DNA from: Schizophyllum amplum
Lineage: Eukaryota > Basidiomycota > Agaricomycetes > Agaricales > Schizophyllaceae
Length of the DNA stretch: 64,000 nt
Direction: 5' to 3'
Assembly: GCA_007026445.1 (NCBI GenBank)
Contig: VDMD01000015.1
Span: forward strand, 372,001-436,000
Shown: positions 16,797 through 25,891 of the stretch, piece by piece
How the letters are laid out: every line of letters begins with the position of its first letter
Numbering within the stretch: the first letter of the stretch is position 1
Program-made: the position numbers and the translations under genes
The notes under the pieces: model-generated
Databases searched by the model: none
What the model was told of the DNA's origin: nothing
What the model saw: the letters and a program-made list of their open reading frames with translations, nothing else

Positions 16797-19205
16797 ATGG
16801 ACACGAACAGCACTCACCATAACGCTGCGACGACTGCACAGTCGTCGCAGCAGGGGGAGGGCCCCGTCCATCATTTACACCATATGCAAGTGGATGACGA
16901 CATCCGCGAGCGAAAATTCGAGGCGAATACGTTCGTCGGCGCGCTGATATGCGGGTGCTCGATCTGCACCGCATACATGCAGCACGTCTTCAGCGCTGTG
17001 ACGGCCAATAACGCGTCCCTCATGGAGGCCAGGCAGCGGCTCTGGGGCACCGGGCCGGCGGCGGCGCCACAAGTGGCGACGCCGCCGCAAGGAACGGACG
17101 AGAGAATGCGCGAGCGGATGGAGAGGCTCGCGCATGAGAGGGACGATGCACGCAAGCGGATGGAGAGGCTTGCGCGCGAGAGAGATGAGGCCCGCGACGA
17201 CGTAGAGGTCGCGCAAGGCGAATTGCAGCACGCCAACGACAAGCTGTCGATGGCATTCTGCGAGCTGGACCAGTGGCGTGTGCGCGAACACCTCCACACG
17301 GAACATGTGGCGTCGCGCTATTCCACGGTGTCGGGCCAGTTCGTTGATACGAACACGGCCCCGCGTCTGTGGATCGAATTCTCCGCGGAGGACATCCTCC
17401 ACGGGCAAGAGCGCGACGACGCTATGCGCCGCATCGTCGAACGCGCCAAGCGGTCGTCTGGGAAGGGAGTGGACCGACGGTCCACTGCCGAGAGAGGGGG
17501 CGCAAGCGCGAGCACGAGCACGGCCCAGCCGTACCCAGGCGCCGGTATGCCATTCACCATCGGCCCCGTCGTGACCGATGGCTACATGGACGACTACTCG
17601 GACCGCGCGACGTCGAGCGACGAGGACGACGGCAGTTCCGTCGGCCAGAAGCGGAAGGCGACGAGGACCAGCGGAGGTCAGAGGAGCCGCGGGTGGGAAC
17701 AAGGCGCTGGCGGGTCAGCCAGCGCACCGCCACCACCGCCAACACCGCAGGCCCTACCGCCGCAGGCTTCGCAGCCGCAGGCGTTCCTACCGCAGCAACA
17801 GGGTCTGACCCTCGCAGCGGGAGGAAACATGCGTGGCCGCGGAACGTTCTTCCGCGGCGGGCGAGGGCTACCGCGGCAGGGGGCGGTCGGGCGCTCGGGG
17901 CGGACGAAACCGCCGCCCCCCATATCACTCGATGAGGTGCTACAGGGCCGCGATCCAACCGAGATCGAGGACCCCGAGATGAAGCGGCTGGTGCAGACGT
18001 TCTTGGACATCTGCGAGGTCGACCCCGAGAACATCACATCCGACGACTTGCGTCGTCGCGTGTTGTACACGAACGAGGTCAAGGTCGCCCAGGCGTGCGA
18101 CAAGTTCTTGCGCACGCGGCCGCAACGCTTCCTCCTCGGGCAGAGCCAGATGCCCAAGTGGCCTGGCCATACGAAGGGGCAGCAGAGCCAGCCGGGAAAG
18201 CGATCTGGCCTGGGGCCGATGCTGTCGTATTACGCGGCGAACCACATCACCGCGCCGCGGGGCATACGCTCCGTAGAGTACACGAAGGAGATCGTCCTGA
18301 TCTCCATTCCTCATGTACGGGGCTACCGACTAGTGTCGTTGGCCATCCCGACGCTGTTCACGTTCGCGGAAGCCGCTAGCTTCCGCGACTTGTTCGTGAT
18401 GTTCATCATCGAGGTGATGTGCGTGCCGCTCGACACGGGTCGGGTCGGGTATGAAGCCTGGATCGAGGCCCTGCAGACGCCGACCACCACCGTGCGTACG
18501 GCTACGCCGTACGACCCGTTCGCAATGGGACCGTTGACGTCCTCAACGCTCGTCGCGTACCTGACCAGCATCGGGGTCAGCACGATCGAGTTGGGCGACG
18601 CCTTGCCGTACTGTATCGAGTACGTGTACAAGCGTGCGTCGTCCATGACGTCCCCCGATGGTGTCGCGGCTATGCGGCGTGCATACGTGGCCGCCCTGCA
18701 GTTTCGTGGGCTGAACGCGTGGCCTGTCGGGCTACCAGGACCACGCTACTGGACGTCGTTCAGTGGTGATGTCCATAACGGCGTACGCTACGCCGACCCG
18801 GTCATGCCTGGCGACACCCAGCGCCTCGTACTGCGGCCTACAGCGTTGCAGGGCGACATCGTCGACCCCCTCGGCCACCTGTTCTACAACCCGCGTACGG
18901 CGCTGGAGGCCGAGCAGTTTGGCCCCTGCATTCCGATCCAGGTCGCGTCATGGCCAGACCCATCACTCCGCGCGCCGCCGCCGCCGCCTCCGCCATCAGC
19001 GCCATCGCCCGCCACGACCAGCGCCATCCCCGCCACCGGTTCGACCCCGGCCGCGGATCCTTCCGCGAGTGCCTCGACGGCAGTCGACGTATCGTCGACT
19101 GCCCACGACGTGGTGATGACCGAGACAACAACCGGGGACGGCGGTCAGACAACCGCCGGGCCGGCCGCTGTGTCGACAGAGAGCGGGGCCGCAGAGCCGT
19201 CGTAG
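16797..19205 (+). CDS. Retrotransposon ORF3, coiled-coil protein of unknown function
   Basis: An 802-residue frame between pol and the 3' LTR, the place where envelope or accessory genes sit in some Ty3/Gypsy elements. ATG 16797 is the first in frame; the phase equals that of ORF1 and ORF2, with TGA and TAA after pol. Seen: a Thr/Gln/His-rich N-terminus, a charged coiled coil at about 100-150 with the repeated unit RMERLA-ERD-AR, a Ser-rich stretch, a Gln/Pro and Gly/Arg-rich region (RGRGTFFRGGRGLPRQG), a compact hydrophobic region at about 475-710 (ISIPHVRGYRLVSLAIP), and a Pro/Ala/Thr tail. There is no signal peptide, no cysteine-rich ectodomain and no clear membrane anchor, so I do not call it an envelope. 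RNA binding is possible from the RGG-like part. I do not recognise the family. Confidence 0.85.
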   Translation: MDTNSTHHNAATTAQSSQQGEGPVHHLHHMQVDDDIRERKFEANTFVGALICGCSICTAYMQHVFSAVTANNASLMEARQRLWGTGPAAAPQVATPPQGTDERMRERMERLAHERDDARKRMERLARERDEARDDVEVAQGELQHANDKLSMAFCELDQWRVREHLHTEHVASRYSTVSGQFVDTNTAPRLWIEFSAEDILHGQERDDAMRRIVERAKRSSGKGVDRRSTAERGGASASTSTAQPYPGAGMPFTIGPVVTDGYMDDYSDRATSSDEDDGSSVGQKRKATRTSGGQRSRGWEQGAGGSASAPPPPPTPQALPPQASQPQAFLPQQQGLTLAAGGNMRGRGTFFRGGRGLPRQGAVGRSGRTKPPPPISLDEVLQGRDPTEIEDPEMKRLVQTFLDICEVDPENITSDDLRRRVLYTNEVKVAQACDKFLRTRPQRFLLGQSQMPKWPGHTKGQQSQPGKRSGLGPMLSYYAANHITAPRGIRSVEYTKEIVLISIPHVRGYRLVSLAIPTLFTFAEAASFRDLFVMFIIEVMCVPLDTGRVGYEAWIEALQTPTTTVRTATPYDPFAMGPLTSSTLVAYLTSIGVSTIELGDALPYCIEYVYKRASSMTSPDGVAAMRRAYVAALQFRGLNAWPVGLPGPRYWTSFSGDVHNGVRYADPVMPGDTQRLVLRPTALQGDIVDPLGHLFYNPRTALEAEQFGPCIPIQVASWPDPSLRAPPPPPPPSAPSPATTSAIPATGSTPAADPSASASTAVDVSSTAHDVVMTETTTGDGGQTTAGPAAVSTESGAAEPS

Positions 19206-19567
19206 GCGTGCGGACGAGATCGTCCGCGACGCGCCTCGACGCAACAGCACCGGCGGCGTTGTCGTCTCCGGTGGGCTGACTGTGGTCGTTCGTCGGGGGT
19301 CGCCGTATCACGAGACCGGATGGCTCTGATCTGCGGGTCGCCCTGGTATTCAAACTTGCTCCAGACGAGACGTTACGCGCAATGTGTAACCCTCGTCTGT
19401 TTTTATTTTATCTGTCATTCTCGGCGCCGGTGTATCTATCTGATGCACCGGCTCATCTTGTACTCACTCGCGCGCCGGGGCATCATAGCGATGCACCGGC
19501 CTATCTTGGACTATTCCGCGTCAACGGACGCGCCTTTCTTGAAGGATGGAGACGTGTGCCACGTCTC

Positions 19568-19577
19568 AGGGGGAGGG
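19568..19577 (+). other. Polypurine tract
   Basis: AGGGGGAGGG ends at the base before the 3' LTR, as expected for the plus-strand primer of an LTR retrotransposon. Confidence 0.85.
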
Positions 19578-19773
19578 TGTAAGGGGGAGCGCCCCAAAAG
19601 GACTTAACTATTATTTATTATATTTTGTATAACGTGTGCGAAGCTGTCCCGATTGGGACAGCTTCCTTCTTGTCACACACCATCACGTATACGTACTGAA
19701 TTGCATCTTGCGGTTCTGTTTATACGTGTGTGATCTAAGGAGATAGAGCTCTACGAGGCCTTGCCTCGTTACA
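19578..19773 (+). repeat. 3' long terminal repeat
   Basis: 196 bp, identical by eye to 8869-9064, including the 11-bp hairpin (19640-19650 with 19655-19665). Followed by the right copy of the target duplication. Confidence 0.96.
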
Positions 19774-19778
19774 CTACT
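19774..19778. repeat. Target-site duplication, right copy (CTACT)
   Basis: Exact match to 8864-8868. Confidence 0.93.
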
Positions 19779-20673
19779 TCATTGATCATGAGCGCTGAAC
19801 AGTACTACTGACCCAGTGTGGCACTTGCAGTGGCTTCATCCATGTCGTCTCAGGTAGCGCTCAAAGTTAACGCAAGCGGGATCTATAAACCTGGTTCAGA
19901 ACGCGATGGCTCATTGTGGCGAGGTGACGCTCGAGGATGCCCGGCACTTGTGGTAGATACTAACGCAACGCCCTGTGCCGTGACCCGTCTGGATGATGCC
20001 ACGGTCGCTCCTGGGTCGCTCTCTTTTGTGGCCTTTGATTTGATGCAAAGGTCGCTGGGCATAAGTACAGACGTTTCACATATTCTTGCTTTGGGTGAAA
20101 AGTGATCGCATCCGTAAATTAAAAATCAGAAAAATCCCCGAAATTGCTATATCGAAGTGTGCTGGCGTCCGTAGCGCACTTTCGACATTGTCTATGAGCT
20201 GAAGAAAGTCTTATTCATGAGTAGGCGGTTTAGAGCTATGTACAGGAGCAAGAACAAAGTAGAATGACACGGATACGAGTCAGAATGCATAGCGCTCCCG
20301 GCCAGTCGGCCGCGCGTACATCAGCTATGACGGGGACAGTGACGGGAAAGGGGAGTTAAAGCAGCGCCATAAAGCAGCGCCATCAAGCCCAGAGAAGGCG
20401 CTTCGGCATGGGAGTAGGGAGAGGATGGAGTGGGGGGCTCAGTGAAGTCCAACGTACTCTGCAGTGCGATGCAGAATGACACATATCCATGCAGCTGGTG
20501 GGAGTACTTCTGCAGGGAAGCCTGGGGGCCTGCTGAGGATCGCACCGGTCGGGTGTAGAGTACTGTTGAGTGGTCGCGTACTATTTTTGAGCACAATGAG
20601 TCTGACACGTGAGAAGACGAAAACCAACATGAGTCACGTGATAACATGCATAGCAAGTTATGCAGCTCTCTAT

Positions 20674-20702
20674 TAGAGTGTATTTGCACTGAGATATACC
20701 GA
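20674..20702 (+). repeat. 29-bp inverted repeat, left arm
   Basis: Pairs with 21202-21230 (27 of 29 bases). The 499-bp interior has no coding frame of note. This could be a non-autonomous terminal-inverted-repeat element, but I find no clear target duplication next to the arms. Confidence 0.7.
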
Positions 20703-21201
20703 CTTTCTCATCTGAATTTTGCCTCTTGTACCAATACACGCTATATGCAATATGGACGAGCTCCAACGGTCGCTCAGTATAAACAATGACCTCCTAATGT
20801 TTTTTCGAGGCCTGCTTGTATATGTTGAACTGGTCGCAACGACGCCGATGGCTCCGACGACGATGCTGAAGAGGGCTGAAGGCACACTGCACTGAAGGGC
20901 CCATCGTCGGGCAGGTCCAGCAGCACCGTCAATGACACTGCATCTGAGGCAAAGCACATCACAGTGCTGAAGTTCAGGTTCCGCGGCTGCCTCAAGCGGG
21001 CCCTCTAGTGCCAGAACGGCGCGTTGTCCTCGGGTAGGTTCGACGCCGCAGGGTACAGTCGAAAAGGGAGAAGATATTCCGCCTCGGATGTATTTACTAG
21101 CCCCTCGTCGTATTGCATCTGGTCCTCGTCGTGGAACACCGAAATGTATTCAACGACTCGAATCTCGGTACATATTGCGAGCTCCTGTGTGCAATACAAA
21201 C

Positions 21202-21230
21202 TCGGTATATATCGGTGCAAATACACTCTA
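21202..21230 (-). repeat. 29-bp inverted repeat, right arm
   Basis: Reverse complement of 20674-20702 with two mismatches. Confidence 0.7.
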
Positions 21231-21548
21231 TTGACGGATACACATCTATCTGCACAGCGAGCAGGAGCTTCGAAACCTTTCAATACCAAGTATGAGATGA
21301 ATGAAAAGACCGTGATCCACCGTGCGACTAAGTATGTTCAAATGATTTTATGAATGCTTTATGACCTTTTAGCGTTTAGGACCTTTTGAAGTCGCACCCA
21401 TTGTCTAGCGCCATTCAAAATTTATGACCTTGTATGTGTCAGGTCTATGCAGCGCATATATATATATATTGGGCCTGCTTCAAAAGAGAACATCTTGCTC
21501 GCCGTTGCCATAAAACTTCAACCGACACTCGCCCCGAGCACCTTCACC

Positions 21549-21983
21549 ATGTCTCAGCACGCTAGCAAAGCCTACATGACTGGCAAAGCGAGCTACCACA
21601 GCCCATGTCACAGTTCATCTGCAATCACACGCTCGAGCTCATCTGCAACCACACGCTCGAGCACCTCGACTGCAGGCTCCAACGCATCGGGCTACGAATC
21701 CAGCAGAGCATCGACCACGGGCTCCGAATCGTCTAGCACGTCGACCGTCGTGGACCCGCGGCTCATACACGACCCCAGCACGCCGATGGCTTCGAGGCAC
21801 CTCAACTCCAAAGAGTTAGAAGCTATCCGGACTCTCATGTCCTTCGATAGGGAGAACACCGTGCGACCACTCGTGCTCTTCAACCCACCTCCTCCTGGAT
21901 ATACCCCGCCTCCGATGAAAAAATGGGCCGTAGAAGGGAAGCAGACAGTACACGGAGGGCATCTTGAAGACCAACAAATGTGA
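21549..21983 (+). CDS. Small Ser/Thr-rich orphan protein (A)
   Basis: A 144-residue intronless frame. ATG 21549 is chosen because a (TA)n TATA-like run lies about 80 bp upstream and the sequence before it is untranslated-like. The protein begins MSQHASKAYMTGK, has a long Ser/Thr-rich middle, then an amphipathic segment LNSKELEAIRTLMSF and a Pro-rich stretch (NPPPPGYTPPP). No signal peptide and no known domain. Its start resembles that of the protein encoded at 43424-43801, and its helical segment resembles parts of that protein and of the one at 28403-29003, so these may form a small lineage-specific family. Function unknown. Confidence 0.55.
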   Translation: MSQHASKAYMTGKASYHSPCHSSSAITRSSSSATTRSSTSTAGSNASGYESSRASTTGSESSSTSTVVDPRLIHDPSTPMASRHLNSKELEAIRTLMSFDRENTVRPLVLFNPPPPGYTPPPMKKWAVEGKQTVHGGHLEDQQM

Positions 21984-22389
21984 CACTGAAGCTGAAAGGA
22001 CAACACGCGGACTCATAGTAGGTACACTACAACTATTCTTGAATTCTTCCAAGCTCCTTTGCAGGCTCGAGCGAGCAACTACCATCGGGCACGCTTCGCT
22101 TTAGCAACGAACCAGATGATGATTGAGAGGGTTAGAAGGGATAGCGCTACAGATCCATTGAACAATGATATAGAACTAAGCGGTTGTAGTAAAGTAGGAG
22201 GTGCATGAAGCACGGGGTATTGCAGAGGAGTGACTAGAATGTGTAGCGACCCATGGACGAACGAACAAGAGAAAAGGCGATGTAAAGCTTTGCGCGAGAT
22301 AGATAACTACACTACGATGAAGGTGGGTGACCAGGTAGCATGAGGCAGATGCCCGCCCCAACGAAGGCGGACTTGATTGATGGTGACGC
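21984..22389. other. Convergent 3' flanks
   Basis: 406 bp between the ends of the small Ser/Thr-rich gene and the PhoD-like gene. I see nothing else in it. Confidence 0.5.
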
Positions 22390-25300
22390 CTACCAGCGAG
22401 GTGGCGGCGCGCGGACGATGTAAGAAACTGTTTGTCCCGCACCCTTCTCCTTCTCGACCTGGATGCTGAAGACGATGTCACCAGACGACCGGTCCCAGTC
22501 GACCTGGCAGTAGTTCCGCCTGCCCATAATGAATCGCTGACCACGACTGCTTCCGTCGGGCTCTCGCTCGAAGACAGGAACCATAGTCTCATCCGTGTCC
22601 GCGTGATGCAACGTCTTGTGAGTCTTGGACGCCAAGGAGGAGACCAAGCGGATGACGGCGGGAGGTGGCGGCGTGTTCACGATGGCGCCTGCAGTAGAGG
22701 ATCAGTCAACTACCGTCGGGGCGTAAATCGACAAACTGACTAGTCGTGACGTTCAACATGAACTTCGGATCTGCAAGGGGCGGGAGGGCTTTTGTATTCT
22801 TGCCCTTGAGCGTTTTGAAAACGCCGACGGCAGCGCAGTGCACATCTCCCGACACGAACGAGATCCTGATCTTCTTCGCAACTGCAATCTTCTGCAGCTG
22901 CTCGATTAACCAGTTGCGCTCCTTCTACAAAAGCAGTCAGAACTAGCTCAAAGCGAACACCTTAGAGTCATCTAGCCGTACCTTATGCGCGGTCGCTGTC
23001 CAGTGATCGTTCTATAAATGTATGTTTAGTACAACGACGGGAGTTTTGATACAATGCACGCACGAGATCGTCAAGTAGCTCCGCATCCGCATTGAACTTG
23101 TTCACGAAACTGGTCAAACCCATGGATCCACTCCTGCCTAACGCCACAAGCGGGTTGAACTTGGACTCGAGCGCGGCCTCGAGAAAAACCATGCGTGGGT
23201 ACGCGATAGGAATACCTGAAGGCATTTCTTGAATGCCCACCCTCTATACTTCTTCGAAGTACTCACCCAGCTGAACGATCAGATGCTCCGTCGTCGGCGG
23301 GATATGCTGCAACCTCTCGAACACCTTCTGGTACTCTTCCGAGCTGCAGACGCGGTCCTTCATGCGTTCGGCTCTGGACAGAGTTAGTCAGGCCTAGGAT
23401 AAGCGATGCGGATGCACCTCACCGGCAGTCCAACATGAGAATCTGGACCTGTGGTCCGAGCCAGCTGAGGAAGCTGTGTGAGGGATACGGAATATACGGG
23501 CCGTGCTCGCCGAAGATGATAGACTGGTTGACGTGTGCTCCTGGGGTATCGTCCAGCCCGTCAACTTCGGCTGCAAGATAGGGCCTTGTCAATAATCGCT
23601 AATATGTGTGAGCATGACGGCTTACGGTTGACAAATAACTGGAATAGCAGATAGTAGAAGTAGCCTCGGGAGCCGATCGTCTGGAAAACAGGCGCTCTTT
23701 GCATGTCGTCGGGATAGCTGCCAAAACCGTCGATCTATGATAATGGTGAGCACTCTCAGAGGATGCTTGAGTTATACCACGTACGAGATCTGCATGAGGG
23801 AAGGCATATCCTTAGTTCAATACATAGCAGCCAGTACAGCACCGTACCGTGATCATCTGCCATGTTCAGCATAGGGCTGCAACATGACAAGCACCCATCA
23901 GATACAGCTGAATTAAGGATAAAAGGCGATGGCACGCACATCGAGCAGTTCGCCCGCGCGAACGCCCCGCTACGGAACTGCTGGCAATAGTGGTTGAAGA
24001 AGAAACGATCGATAGCCTCGCGAATCTCGTCCGTCAGAGGGTAGGCTTTCCGTTCTTCTGGTTTCGTCTTGGTCACCCAATCCTGCAGCTCAGGCTCGCG
24101 AGTGAGTCTGCGGGATACAACGTGAGCTTATAGCAAGGAGCGAGGTTGCCGAAGGATACCCACGAGTCACAATAAATCTGGTCGCCACCACCCGTAAGGA
24201 CGTGGAATGGTTCCTCCGCGTGCTTGTTCAACAAATCGACCCAAACTGGGTCATAACCGGACTTGAAGCCGGGTCCACGGAAGTCATCCGGGTTCACACC
24301 AGCGGAGAAGCCGTTGCACTAGGCACGACGTGAGTGGTGGAGGATTTAGCATCAAAGAGTAGACTTACCGAATGAACTGCCATGCGCATGTTTTGGTTGC
24401 GCCCGGGCACGAAAAAATGCAGCGCCTGGCCACGGTTGATAGTGTAGGTTATGGCCATTTCATGATCGCTCAGAGGAATGTGGATCATAAAGCGCCAGAA
24501 TGTAAACGTCCTGCGCTAGCGTAAGAAACGACTCATGAGTATCAGGGCTCTTCACGCACCCGCCCTCGCCGCCATGGACGTGGATCTCCTGTCCGGGGGA
24601 CTCTTCAACCTTCTTCGTGCTGTGACCGTTGCCGTTCTCCGGCATGCCACTGGCAGTGACGGTTGGTATCGCGGTGGAATGGGGATCAGCAGGATGTGGT
24701 CCGAGATCAAAAGACTGGTTTGCGCCTCCCCTGCGGTGCTTCTTGCGCTGCGAGGAAGCAACATTCTCGGGATCCCATTCATATGTGAGTGTTGGGTGCG
24801 GGGAGTATATAGAACCTGCGTCAGCGGCTATAAAAGAAAGTTGAGCACAAGTTATGCTAGTATAACAGGGAGCATACGCACTGACTACCAAGGCTGCACC
24901 GTGCCAGGTGCCGTTCGTGTCGACGGTGTCGTATCTAAGGCGGCATGAGAATTATGATCACGCCCGACGCGTCAATAGCTAGCGCACCTCAATAGGGGGC
25001 CGACCATAAACTGCAAGGCATGTTAAACAAGGAGTGCTCTCCTGACACATTGCGCTACATACCTGCAAGTGCGGCTCCATGCGCGCAACGCGGAACATCT
25101 TCGACCGTTCCACCGCCGACATATTCGTCATCTGGCTCGAGGTGACCGAGGTCTGTGTCCTTCTGTCCCCCTCACTCGTCTTGCGGTACTGATCCTTCGA
25201 GGGGACAGGCGGACCTGCAGGTATATGTGGGTAGAAGCCGCCGATGAAGCTCTCGTCCATCGGCGTAACCTGCTCGACGGGCATCCACCGCCCATCGTGC

Positions 25301-25429
25301 CCGCGCTGGGGATGGCGCAGATGTTCCTCTTCCTGCAGTTATACTCGTCAGGACGCGCTCGGAGCTGCAGGAGCGTCGCGCACGCACCTTGGCGGCGCGC
25401 CGACGCGCGTGAAAGCCGGGATCATCCAT
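22390..25429 (-). CDS. PhoD-like phosphatase
   Basis: Metal-dependent phosphatase of the PhoD-like family (metallophosphatase fold), with many introns. The first exon starts with ATG at 25427-25429 (MDDPGFHARRRAAK) and, after an intron at about 25331-25385, joins a segment ending MDESFIGGFYPHIPAGPP, the typical start of fungal members. Further signature segments: FHVLTGGGDQIYCDSW (metal site), LNMADDH, DGFGSYPDD, IIFGEHGPYIPYPSHSFLSWLGPQ, MLDCRAER, NDHWTATAHKKERNWLIEQLQ, ISFVSGDVHCAAVG (metal site) and LPPLADPKFMLNVTTSAIVN. No signal peptide or membrane segment, so probably intracellular. The stop is at 22390-22392. Substrate is unknown for the fungal proteins. Confidence 0.9.
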
Positions 25430-25891
25430 CCTTCACTGACTATGTGCTGTTAAAGAGCGATTTCGGGGGTATTGGGTCGGGAGAAGGAGTGGAGGGGAGA
25501 CTGGAACCGCGCTTTGTGACGGCAAGAGCCAGGAGCAGAAAATATGTCGCGGTCGAAAAGGGTTGCCGCCGATGGAACCTCGATTTCATAACTCGCGTGA
25601 TGACGATGTCACGGCCCGACGCGTTCCGGGCCGCGTGCATTGTTCAACTCGGTGAGTCACACGCATGAGGCGCCGGAGGTTCTGCAAGGCCTGCCAAGCT
25701 CGTACGAGTAGCGGCAATCGCACGCTTGCTCCTTGGAATGCTCCGAGGATCGTCTTCCACTTACCCACAGCCCTCAATCACACATGACCAGTAGGGATTC
25801 AACCCACGCCTGCCCTCAGAGCCTTGATTTCACCCTAATTCCCTCTATTCCACATCCGTGATATTGAACCAAAACGCGTAAAGAACATTCC
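25430..25891. other. Promoter of the PhoD-like gene and 3' flank of the CAP gene
   Basis: 462 bp between two minus-strand genes. The only structure I see is the tRNA-Ser-like fragment near 25784-25855. Confidence 0.5.
25784..25855 (-). pseudogene. tRNA-Ser-like fragment (decayed tRNA gene)
   Basis: On the minus strand the order anticodon-loop-like TGAAATC, a long variable-arm-like stretch GGCTCTGAGGGCAGGC, a T arm GTGGG-TTGAATC-CCTAC and then TGGTCAT resembles the 3' half of tRNA-Ser(UGA). The 5' half does not provide an acceptor strand able to pair with TGGTCAT, and the A box is poor. It is therefore probably a tRNA relic, not a working gene. Confidence 0.25.

Larger units (their letters stand above)
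8869..19773 (+). mobile_element. Complete Ty3/Gypsy LTR retrotransposon (chromovirus-like), 10.9 kb
   Basis: A full element: 196-bp LTRs (TG...CA), 5-bp target duplication, a gag-protease ORF, a pol ORF ordered reverse transcriptase, RNase H, integrase (which places it in Ty3/Gypsy rather than Copia), a chromodomain-like end, a third ORF after pol, and a polypurine tract. The LTRs are identical as read and the ORFs lack disabling breaks, so the insertion is recent and may be active. Unusual points: gag and pol are in the same phase with a single TGA between them; ORF3 is also in that phase; perfect short inverted repeats occur throughout. There is no TGG directly after the 5' LTR, so the primer for minus-strand synthesis is unresolved. 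Upstream of ORF1 lies a 130-nt leader. Confidence 0.97.
19779..21548. other. Spacer to the right of the retrotransposon
   Basis: No convincing gene. The short frames here have no recognisable domain and lack neighbouring exons. It holds the pair of 29-bp inverted repeats listed below and a (TA)n run at about 21456-21470 that may be the TATA element of the next gene. The sequence is AT-richer than the genes and looks like decayed mobile DNA. Confidence 0.5.

Noticed and set aside
16797..19205. ORF3 as a retroviral envelope
   Set aside because: No signal peptide, no cysteine-rich ectodomain and no clear transmembrane anchor.
19818..20105. 95-residue frame after the 3' LTR
   Set aside because: No recognisable motif and no neighbouring exon; likely chance.
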